Shown: in pieces, positions 58,333 to 64,000 of the stretch
How the letters are laid out: each line of letters opens with the position of its first letter
Numbering within the stretch: position 1 is the stretch's first letter
Origin: Nocardia arthritidis NBRC 100137
GTDB lineage: Bacteria; Actinomycetota; Actinomycetes; Mycobacteriales; Mycobacteriaceae
Direction of reading: 5' to 3'
NCBI RefSeq assembly: GCF_001612765.1
Contig: NZ_BDBB01000043.1
Location: 1-64,000 of the forward strand
DNA length: 64,000 nt
Program-made: the position numbers and the translations under genes
Notes under the pieces: model-generated
Database searches by the model: none
What the model was told of the DNA's origin: nothing
The model's input: the letters and a program-made list of their open reading frames with translations, nothing else

Positions 58333-58959
58333 ATGGCCGGACCGACCGCCCTCGCGCTGGTGTGCACGCTGAAGAAGTCGCCCGCCGAATCCAGCAGCGA
58401 TCTCATCGCCCGCCAGGTGCTCGACGAACTGGCCGGGCACGGTGTGCGGGGCACGGCGCTGCGCGTGGTGGACTACGAGGTACTGCCCGGAGTCACCGCC
58501 GACGAGGGCCCCGGCGACCAGTGGCCCTCGATTCGCGAGCAGGTCGCGGCGGCCGACATCCTGGTGATGTCGACCCCCACCTGGGTCGGGCACATGTCGT
58601 CGGTGGCGCAACGGGTGCTGGAGCGATTGGACGCGGAGTTGTCCGAAACCGACGACGCGGGCCGTCCGGCGATGGTCGGCAAGGTGGCCACGGTCGCGGT
58701 GGTCGACAACGAGGACGGCGCGCACAAGATCGTCGCCGATCTGTATCAGGGGCTCAACGACATCGGATTCACCATTCCGGCGCAGGGCTGCACCTATTGG
58801 AACGATACCTATTGGAACGATCAAGCCATGGGCGGCACCGATTACCAGGATCTCGATTCGGTGCCCAAGGCGGTGGCCTCGGCCACCGCCGCGCTGGCCG
58901 GGAACGCCGCCCACCTGGCCCGGCTGCTGGGCGCCCAGCAGTATCCGCCCGGCGACTGA
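58333..58959 (+). CDS. Flavodoxin-like NAD(P)H-dependent oxidoreductase
   Basis: A 208-residue FMN-binding fold protein with LVCTLKKSPAESSSDLI as the phosphate loop and VMSTPTWVGHMSSVAQRVLER as the second contact, which is typical of NAD(P)H:quinone reductase/WrbA-like proteins. Near residue 155 the sequence TYWNDTYWND is an exact duplication of five residues (a 15-bp tandem repeat at about 58795-58824). AGGAGG lies 8 nt before the ATG. It follows the decarboxylase-fold gene in one transcript. Confidence 0.85.
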   Translation: MAGPTALALVCTLKKSPAESSSDLIARQVLDELAGHGVRGTALRVVDYEVLPGVTADEGPGDQWPSIREQVAAADILVMSTPTWVGHMSSVAQRVLERLDAELSETDDAGRPAMVGKVATVAVVDNEDGAHKIVADLYQGLNDIGFTIPAQGCTYWNDTYWNDQAMGGTDYQDLDSVPKAVASATAALAGNAAHLARLLGAQQYPPGD

Positions 58960-58972
58960 ACGCCCACGCGAT

Positions 58973-59004
58973 GGCGCCGGCGCCTCCCCCGAGGCGTCGG
59001 CGCC
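58973..59004. terminator. Bidirectional hairpin between convergent genes
   Basis: GGCGCCGGCGCCTC and GAGGCGTCGGCGCC pair with one mismatch around a CCCC loop, after the flavodoxin-like gene and before the convergent hemerythrin gene. Confidence 0.65.
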
Positions 59005-59013
59005 CTCGTCTGT

Positions 59014-59514
59014 TCAGGCCAGCACAGCGTCCACGGTCTTCTTCAGCGCCGAGGGCTGGGCCGGCGAGGTCGGCGCCTTCTTCCCGAGCTCCTGCATCCG
59101 GGCACCGATCTCCTGAAGCTGCTTGCGCCCCAGGCTTTCCCGCACCTTCGGGAACCACTCGTTCTCTTCCTCATCGATGTGGTGGTCGACGTTCTCGATC
59201 AGCACGGTGGTCTTCGCGGTGAAGTGCTCGTCGTCGGGCTTCATCATCGACAACTCGGTGACCAGCACGTCGGCGACGTGATGCTCCTCGTAGGACTCCA
59301 GGATGTCGTCCTCGAGCTCCGGAACGAGTTTGCGGACCTCGGGGTACATGCATTCGTTCTCGAGATACGTGTGCACGGTGAGCGCCTCGATGATCTTCTT
59401 CACCACCTTGCCCTTGGTCTGCGTGGCGTCCTCGCCCGCCTTCTCGAATTCGCGGAACAGTTTCCGGATCGCCTTGTGGTCGTCGCGCAGCAGCACGATC
59501 GCGTCGGTCGTCAT
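59014..59514 (-). CDS. Hemerythrin-HHE domain protein (second copy)
   Basis: A 166-residue protein almost entirely a four-helix hemerythrin domain: LLRDDHKAIRKLF, VHTYLENECMYPEVR, YEEHHVADVLVTEL and VDHHIDEEENEWFPKV give the His/Glu di-iron ligands. Only about a third of the sequence resembles the copy at 48120, so they are not a recent duplication. It likely binds oxygen, NO or iron during stress. The tail (KKAPTSPAQPSALKKTVDAVLA) is flexible and basic. GTTT-N15-GGGAAT and AAGGAG lie upstream. Confidence 0.92.
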   Translation of the reverse strand: MTTDAIVLLRDDHKAIRKLFREFEKAGEDATQTKGKVVKKIIEALTVHTYLENECMYPEVRKLVPELEDDILESYEEHHVADVLVTELSMMKPDDEHFTAKTTVLIENVDHHIDEEENEWFPKVRESLGRKQLQEIGARMQELGKKAPTSPAQPSALKKTVDAVLA

Positions 59515-59552
59515 CGCTTTCTCCTTGCGTCAAGGGCCGGTTCTCTGCCGAC

Positions 59553-59577
59553 ATTCCCGGCGTCGCCGCACCGAAAC
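59553..59577 (-). promoter_or_regulatory. SigB/SigF-like promoter of the second hemerythrin gene
   Basis: On the minus strand GTTT, 15 nt, GGGAAT, about 38 nt before the ATG. The fourth base of the -10 (A not T) departs from the others. Confidence 0.5.
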
Positions 59578-59649
59578 CGGGTGGCTGCCGTGCGGCCGGA
59601 CACGTGCCGGGCCGTAGGGTGAGCTGCACGCAGCGCAGAAAGGACGCAG

Positions 59650-60138
59650 ATGCCACAGGCGGACGAGAACGCACACGAGCTGGCCGAATCGGCGCAGCAG
59701 TCGGAGATTACGGTGGCGGTCGCCGAATCGCTCACCTCGGGCCGGCTTTCTGCCACGCTGGGCGCGGCGCCGAACTCGTCCGAATGGTTCCGCGGCGGCC
59801 TGGTGGCCTACAGCACGGAGGTCAAGCGCACGGTCCTGGGTGTGCCCGACGTGCCGGTGGTCTCACAGACCGCGGCCGAAGCGATGGCCACCGGTGTCCG
59901 CGGCTTGCTGAAAGCAGCTGTCTCCGTGGCGGTCACCGGCGCAGGCGGCCCGGATCCGCAGGACGGTCAGCCACCGGGCTCGGTCTGGTTCGCGATCGCC
60001 ACCGAGCACGGCGTCCGCGCGTGGCACCGCCAGTTCGACGGCGAACCGGCGGAGGTGGTCGAGCAGACCGTCGCCTGCGCCACCGAATCGCTGCTCGACA
60101 CCGTCCGCTCGCTGGGGCCGGACGGTTCCCCGGCGTGA
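59650..60138 (+). CDS. CinA-family nicotinamide-nucleotide amidohydrolase
   Basis: A 162-residue protein equal to the C-terminal PncC domain of CinA: VAESLTSGRLSATLGAAPNSSEWFRGGLVAYSTEVK and VAVTGAGGPDPQDGQPPGSVWFAIA, with the family Ser, Tyr and Lys positions. PncC hydrolyses nicotinamide mononucleotide to nicotinate mononucleotide, recycling NAD. The N-terminal CinA domain is absent. The ATG at 59650 has AAAGGA upstream. It lies divergent from the hemerythrin gene and convergent with the CDGSH gene, separated from the latter by only 7 nt. Confidence 0.9.
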   Translation: MPQADENAHELAESAQQSEITVAVAESLTSGRLSATLGAAPNSSEWFRGGLVAYSTEVKRTVLGVPDVPVVSQTAAEAMATGVRGLLKAAVSVAVTGAGGPDPQDGQPPGSVWFAIATEHGVRAWHRQFDGEPAEVVEQTVACATESLLDTVRSLGPDGSPA

Positions 60139-60145
60139 CCCGGGG

Positions 60146-60355
60146 TCACGACGAACGGCGATGCCTGCGGTGGCTGGTGTCGCAGAACGGATAGTTCTTC
60201 GAACGCTTGCACAGGCACAGCGCCACCAGGAACCGGTCGGAGCGCACCGTCCGCCCGTCCGCGGTGACGAATTCCACCGGGCCCTCGATCAAGGCGGGAC
60301 CGTCGGCGGTGAGCGTCACTCGCCGCCACTGCTCATTGTCGGATGCGGTCGGCAC
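60146..60355 (-). CDS. CDGSH iron-sulfur domain protein
   Basis: A 69-residue protein with one CDGSH-type [2Fe-2S] motif: CLCKRSKNYPFCDTSH, giving three cysteines and one histidine in the mitoNEET pattern (Asp-Thr-Ser in place of Asp-Gly-Ser). Such proteins transfer or sense iron-sulfur clusters or redox state. Its start lies inside the end of the methyltransferase gene (23-nt overlap), so the two are coupled. It is the last gene of the diiron-methyltransferase-CDGSH set. Confidence 0.92.
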   Translation of the reverse strand: MPTASDNEQWRRVTLTADGPALIEGPVEFVTADGRTVRSDRFLVALCLCKRSKNYPFCDTSHRRHRRSS

Positions 60356-60986
60356 GGATCACCACCAGATCTTCCATTCGCTGACCGGGCCCGATCAGCC
60401 CGGCCGATTCCAGCCACTGCGCGCGCCGGCGCAGCACGGGCCCGAACGGCACGGTCGCCCGTGCCACGATCGCGGCCTTGAGATCTCGCTCGCGCAGTTG
60501 CGCCAAGGTCGAATCCGGATCACTCAGCGCCGAATGCACGATCAACGCTACCCCGCGCGGTTTCAGCAAAGTGGGCAGCGCCGCGCACAACTGGTCGAGG
60601 ATCGCCCGGCCCCCGGCTCCGGCGTCCCAGGCCCGGGCGATACCGCGGCTGTCGATGCCCTCGGGCGCGGGGACGTAGGGCGGATTGGCCAGCACCAGAT
60701 CGAAACTGCGCCCGCCGAGGACCGCGGCGAAATCACCGCGCAACACCTCCGCATCGATGCCGCGCAGCCGGCAGTTCAACCACGCGGACACGACGGCGGA
60801 CCGGGACACGTCCACCGCCGTCACCCGCGCGGCTCCGGTGTACGCGGCGGCGACGGCCAACGCGCCCGTTCCGGTACACACGTCCAACGCGTGTCCGCCG
60901 CGCGGAACGCCCGCTTCGGCCAGGGCGCGGACGAGCAACCAGGTGTCCAGCTGCGGCGAGTAGACGCCGGGAGGTCGAATCAACAT
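60333..60986 (-). CDS. HemK2/MTQ2-like class I methyltransferase
   Basis: A 217-residue S-adenosyl-methionine-dependent methyltransferase: ALDVCTGTGALAVAAA (motif I), RVTAVDVSRSAVVSAW (motif II), LRGDFAAVLGGR and FDLVLANPPYVPAP, the NPPY motif of enzymes that methylate glutamine or adenine nitrogens. The closest shape is HemK2/MTQ2, which methylates release factors; the target here is unknown. The upstream ATG is uncertain; ATG 60986 precedes the motif LIRPPGVYSP typical of the family. It lies 31 nt after the diiron protein gene. Confidence 0.88.
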   Translation of the reverse strand: MLIRPPGVYSPQLDTWLLVRALAEAGVPRGGHALDVCTGTGALAVAAAYTGAARVTAVDVSRSAVVSAWLNCRLRGIDAEVLRGDFAAVLGGRSFDLVLANPPYVPAPEGIDSRGIARAWDAGAGGRAILDQLCAALPTLLKPRGVALIVHSALSDPDSTLAQLRERDLKAAIVARATVPFGPVLRRRAQWLESAGLIGPGQRMEDLVVIRADRIRQ

Positions 60987-61017
60987 CACAAGCGGCGAAT
61001 AGCCCGCCGAGCGCTGC

Positions 61018-62034
61018 TTAATCGCCGGCGCCGCCATGTCCGCGCCCGCCGTCCCGCAACGAGCCGTGACCCGCGCGCCAGGACCCCAGCACATGGTCAG
61101 CGAACCGGTCCTCCAGCAGATTCGTCACCTGGATACCGAACGCCACCGACTCGGTCAGCTCGGGTTCCCGCCGCAGCAGGTCGCCGATCACCCCGGTACG
61201 CATGATCTGCTCGTGCACCGCGTCGGCTTCGACGTGCTCCCGGTAGAACAGCACGCACGCCGGATCGGCATCCAAGCGCTCCAGCGCCTGCACCAACCGC
61301 TGCGCCCCGGGCGGGGAGGTGATCTCCACCGTGGCGAAATGGCCAACCAGCGCACCACGCCACGACCGATGCAGCCCGAACAGCGACATCATGTTCACCA
61401 GCGCGAGCATCGGCGCAGGAACCACGTCCAGATAATGCAGATAGTCCGGATTCAGGCCGGCGCCGGCCAGCAGGTCGGCGTACAGCTGCGCGTGCACACG
61501 TTCGCCGCGCCCGGCCCCGAACTCGTCGAACTCGACCGCCACCAGCGACGCCTTGGCTTGGCCGCGCAGCCGGGGAATCACCCATGCGTAAGGATCGGCC
61601 TCTTTGTGGTGGTAGATCGAACGGTGCACGAAGTACTCGCGCACCTGCCACCACTCGCCCTCGTCGCGCAGGAAACGGCTCACTCCCTCCGGGTCGGCCG
61701 GGGTGACCAGCAATTGGTCGAGTTCGGCGTCGAGATCCCCGCCGCCGGGCACGTCCTCGCGCAGCGCCCGCAGGAACCGCTGCTCCAGCGCGGCGCGCAG
61801 ACCCAGCAGGCCCGGGTCCCATTCCCATCCCGCGTCGACCGCCGGGAAACCGTGATAGTGCAGCTCGTAGCAGGTGTGCAGGGCCAGGTGCAGGTCTTCG
61901 CCGTACGGGTCCGCCGGGCCGGGCTCCGGCGCCGATCCACCCGGTTCGCCGCGCAGCAGCTCCACCACCGCTTCCGACAGCTCGCCGCGTGGGCGGGGTA
62001 GTTCCTGCTTCGGAGCGCCTAACATGACCGTCAT
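61018..62034 (-). CDS. Heme-oxygenase-like diiron protein (iron-containing redox enzyme family)
   Basis: A 338-residue helical protein of the heme-oxygenase-like diiron-oxidase superfamily. Its likely metal residues are in CYELHYHGF, the VEFDEFGAGRGERVHAQLYADLL helix (Glu, His), and FYREHVEADAVHEQI (Glu, Asp, His). Relatives in this superfamily include UndA, SznF and CADD. The molecule oxidised is unknown here. Two cofactor-linked partners follow it: the methyltransferase and the CDGSH protein. GGGTAA lies 9 nt before the ATG, similar to the stress promoters upstream but without a good -35. Confidence 0.85.
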   Translation of the reverse strand: MTVMLGAPKQELPRPRGELSEAVVELLRGEPGGSAPEPGPADPYGEDLHLALHTCYELHYHGFPAVDAGWEWDPGLLGLRAALEQRFLRALREDVPGGGDLDAELDQLLVTPADPEGVSRFLRDEGEWWQVREYFVHRSIYHHKEADPYAWVIPRLRGQAKASLVAVEFDEFGAGRGERVHAQLYADLLAGAGLNPDYLHYLDVVPAPMLALVNMMSLFGLHRSWRGALVGHFATVEITSPPGAQRLVQALERLDADPACVLFYREHVEADAVHEQIMRTGVIGDLLRREPELTESVAFGIQVTNLLEDRFADHVLGSWRAGHGSLRDGGRGHGGAGD

Positions 62035-62162
62035 ACCGGTCGCTTACCCCGGGGCGGCGCTGTTATCGCGGCTTCGCGCGGAAAAGTATGCACTGTGGCC
62101 GTCCCGCGCCGCCGGTGTGCGACGCGGGGACTTCAGGCCGCCGTCCGATGAACTTTCCGGAA

Positions 62163-62498
62163 TTACCCGTTCGCCTTCTTGTACGCCTCGACGACCTCTG
62201 CGGAGATCCGTCCACGCGCCGACACATCGATGCCGTTCTTACGCGCCCATTCCCGGATCACCGTGGCCTGTTCCCGATCGGTCGCCGACCGCAGAACACC
62301 GCCGCGGCCGCGGCGCGCGCGACCGACCTTGCGGGCATACGGAACCCATTGCTCGAAGAATCCACGTAACTGACCGGCATTGTCCGTCGACAAGTCCATC
62401 TCGTAGGCCACGCCGTCCACGGCGAAAGACACTGTTTCCTCGGCCTGAGACTTGCCGTCGTAGTCATCGACCAGTGTCACGACGACCTTGCGTGCCAT
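62163..62498 (-). CDS. lsr2: Lsr2 family nucleoid-associated protein
   Basis: A 111-residue H-NS-like global silencer of AT-rich DNA. Residues 1-60 form the dimerisation domain (ARKVVVTLVDDYDGKSQAEETVSF, then AYEMDLSTDNAGQLRGFFEQW); the C-terminal domain has REWARKNGIDVSARGRISAEVVEAYKKAN, in which RGR is the AT-hook-like minor-groove motif. AAGGGA lies 7 nt before the ATG. A -10-like TACGAT is at 62546-62551. A longer open frame upstream is not conserved. It is a chromosomal gene; it could silence the AT-rich regions noted at 28-32 kb. Confidence 0.95.
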   Translation of the reverse strand: MARKVVVTLVDDYDGKSQAEETVSFAVDGVAYEMDLSTDNAGQLRGFFEQWVPYARKVGRARRGRGGVLRSATDREQATVIREWARKNGIDVSARGRISAEVVEAYKKANG

Positions 62499-63275
62499 AG
62501 AGATAATCCCTTCACGGTTACCGAGCGCGTGCAGTCGAAAAAACAATCGTAGCCAGTAGATAACAGATCGGTTCCGCCCCTGGAACGGCGGGGTCCCCTT
62601 CTGTGGCACGGGATGCGTCGCAGCGAGCGACGCACGCCGACGACCGTCGAGCCTCCCCAATATTGCCCGCGCACCGGGCGAAGCCGCAAACGCCGCACCG
62701 GGACGAGGGTTGCTGTGGCATGGACATTTCCGGCGATACCCCGGATGCCGGGGGCACTCCCGGCGCCCGGCCTCGTGCGGCAGTTCACCGGGCTCGACCC
62801 ACGCGAGGATGGGTCACCGGACAGCGGCGGGCCGGCGCACGGCGCCGAAATAGTCCTTCGCCCTCTGCGCCCGAGCACCACGGCGCGCGGAATCCGCTGA
62901 GGCCGTGCATTTTTCGCCGAGCCGACGCACGGCACCGCTGCGCGACCGCTCCCACCGGTGAGAAGGGAACGATTCGGCTCGCGCCTAGTCTGGACGGCGC
63001 CCGGTCGAGCCGGAATACTGGCCTGCGCCGGTTTCGCAGGAGCCGATCACGCCGGGTGTGGCGCAGCCGGTCGACTCACCTTCGGACGAAAGGACCATCT
63101 CCCGATTCTGCGAACAGTGTCGGCCCGTTGAGAACGGCGGGGGGCCGAGTACCGTTCCGAACTCTGTCGAGCGAGCAGGACGTCCGCGGGAGGCGGCCCC
63201 CTGCAACGAACCAGATATCGGCCGATTCGTGGAATCCGGCCGGACGAGCCCAGTGCACGAGCGGAAGTCGATAGT
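62499..63275. other. Intergenic region with the lsr2 promoter
   Basis: About 780 bases. The side next to lsr2 holds a likely -10 (TACGAT on the minus strand, 62546-62551). Elsewhere, frames open on both strands (for example 62603-63274) are basic and low-complexity and not supported. No RNA gene recognised. Confidence 0.5.
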
Positions 63276-64000
63276 ATGCGTGTGGCCTTGTTGCCCGCAG
63301 GTACCAGGGGCGATCATCAACCGTATCTCGCGTTGGCGCACGAATTCCGTGCCCGCGGGCACGAAGTGGAAATCACCGCCACCCGCAATCAAGCGCACAT
63401 CGTGCGCAAGGCGGGGTTCGAGCCTCGGGTGATTCCCTTCGACGCCGCGGAGCTGCTGGAGACGACGGCGGCGAAGCGAGCCCTGGCCTCCGGCAAGACA
63501 CTGCCGTTCATCCGCATCATGCTCGACACGGTGCGGATCATCGAGGGTGAGCGTGGTGTGGCGATGCACGAGGTGCTCGCGAGAACCTGCGCGTCCGCGG
63601 ATGTCGTCGTCGCGTGCGCGTCGACGCTGCCGTGGGCGATGGAGTTCCGCGAGAAGACCGGTACCCCGGTGATCGGCTGCCTGCCCTATCCGCTCGAACG
63701 CACCGATGAGTTCCCGTCGTCGTTCATGGTGAAGAACATGACCTCGTCCCGGATTCTGTCGCGGGCGACCTACAGTCTTTTCGAATCGTCCTACACGTTC
63801 TTGTATCGCAAGGTCGACCGTCAATTGCGCCGTCAGATGGGCTTGGCGGGCAGGCCGCGCAATCCTTTCCGGCGGCTGCGTGCCGAACGGATTCCGCTCG
63901 TCCACATGGTGAGCCCCGTGCTGTTGCCGAAGCCGCATGATTGGCCGGAGCGCGCGACGATCGTGGGCGCCTCTATTCTGCCGTCGCGGCTGCGGGACGC
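63276..64000 (+). CDS. Glycosyltransferase (GT1/GT28-like), cut by window end
   Basis: The first 241 codons of a nucleotide-sugar-dependent glycosyltransferase. The N-terminus RVALLPAGTRGDHQPYLALAHEF matches the acceptor domain of GT-B enzymes that add sugars to lipids or natural products (GTRGDxQP is the hallmark). The donor-binding C-terminal domain is outside the window. Signals: GGAAG 9 nt before the ATG at 63276. Possible acceptors are glycolipids, sterols or a polyketide. It is the only gene on this end, with no local partner visible. Confidence 0.85.
   Translation, partial: MRVALLPAGTRGDHQPYLALAHEFRARGHEVEITATRNQAHIVRKAGFEPRVIPFDAAELLETTAAKRALASGKTLPFIRIMLDTVRIIEGERGVAMHEVLARTCASADVVVACASTLPWAMEFREKTGTPVIGCLPYPLERTDEFPSSFMVKNMTSSRILSRATYSLFESSYTFLYRKVDRQLRRQMGLAGRPRNPFRRLRAERIPLVHMVSPVLLPKPHDWPERATIVGASILPSRLRD

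Noticed and set aside
62603..63274. 223-codon plus-strand frame between lsr2 and the glycosyltransferase
   Set aside because: Basic, low-complexity and without family signature; the bases look intergenic.
1..64000. CRISPR arrays, tRNA or rRNA genes, insertion sequences, prophage
   Set aside because: No regularly spaced repeats, cloverleaf patterns, transposase or integrase motifs were found on reading. A covariance-model search would be needed to exclude a divergent tRNA.

Overview
High-GC (about 70 percent by eye) actinobacterial chromosome. The mycothiol ligase gene mshC, an Lsr2 nucleoid protein, a proteasome beta subunit, an F420-type LLM flavoprotein, an MmpL transporter and many TetR regulators point to Mycobacteriales; a Nocardia-like genus is my best guess (inference, not proven). 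Many genes have no Shine-Dalgarno but carry TANNNT 6-7 nt before the start codon, the mark of leaderless transcripts in this order.

Layout. 0-3.3 kb: lipoproteins and an MMPL transporter. 3.4-5.4 kb: isochorismatase-fold protein and MFS exporter. 5.8-8.9 kb: heme uptake ABC operon hmuTUV. 8.9-15.2 kb: the conserved actinobacterial block aldo/keto reductase, uppP, histidine phosphatase, DUF3090, SCO1664-type kinase-fold protein, mshC. 15.2-24.4 kb: metallo-hydrolase, two enoyl-CoA hydratase-fold proteins, three TetR regulators with clear palindromic operators, a Na+/H+ antiporter fused to a UBP zinc finger, a MEST-like hydrolase, and a tautomerase-dehydrogenase pair. 25-27.2 kb: molybdopterin oxidoreductase. 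27.5-33.1 kb: a looser, more AT-rich stretch (YczE-type membrane protein bracketed by related palindromes, MetE-like protein, P-loop kinase, YdjM-like hydrolase, SMP-30-like protein) that looks accessory. 33.2-46.5 kb: esterase, flavin/heme-type split-barrel protein, secreted GH1, a solitary proteasome beta subunit without an alpha partner, TetR/SDR/VOC/LLM cluster, fructosamine-kinase-like and XRE genes.

46.8-59.5 kb is a coherent stress and redox island: two small membrane proteins, SDR, two hemerythrins, a TPP-dependent pyruvate-oxidase-like enzyme, a 1540-residue CtpI-like P-type ATPase, a zinc alcohol/formaldehyde dehydrogenase, an Orn/Lys/Arg-decarboxylase-fold enzyme and a flavodoxin-like reductase. 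Six start regions in it share GNNT-N15-GGG(T/A)A(G/C/T), the pattern of actinobacterial SigB/SigF promoters, so they probably form one general-stress regulon. It is followed by a CinA-type amidohydrolase, then a compact operon of a heme-oxygenase-like diiron protein, a HemK2-like methyltransferase and a CDGSH iron-sulfur protein, then lsr2 and the start of a glycosyltransferase cut by the window end.

The best candidates for undescribed biology are: the kinase-fold / phosphatase / zinc-ribbon trio beside mshC; the diiron-methyltransferase-CDGSH operon; the SigF-like stress regulon; the orphan PrcB; and the palindrome-bracketed yczE segment. No tRNA, rRNA, CRISPR array, intact insertion sequence or prophage was recognised.
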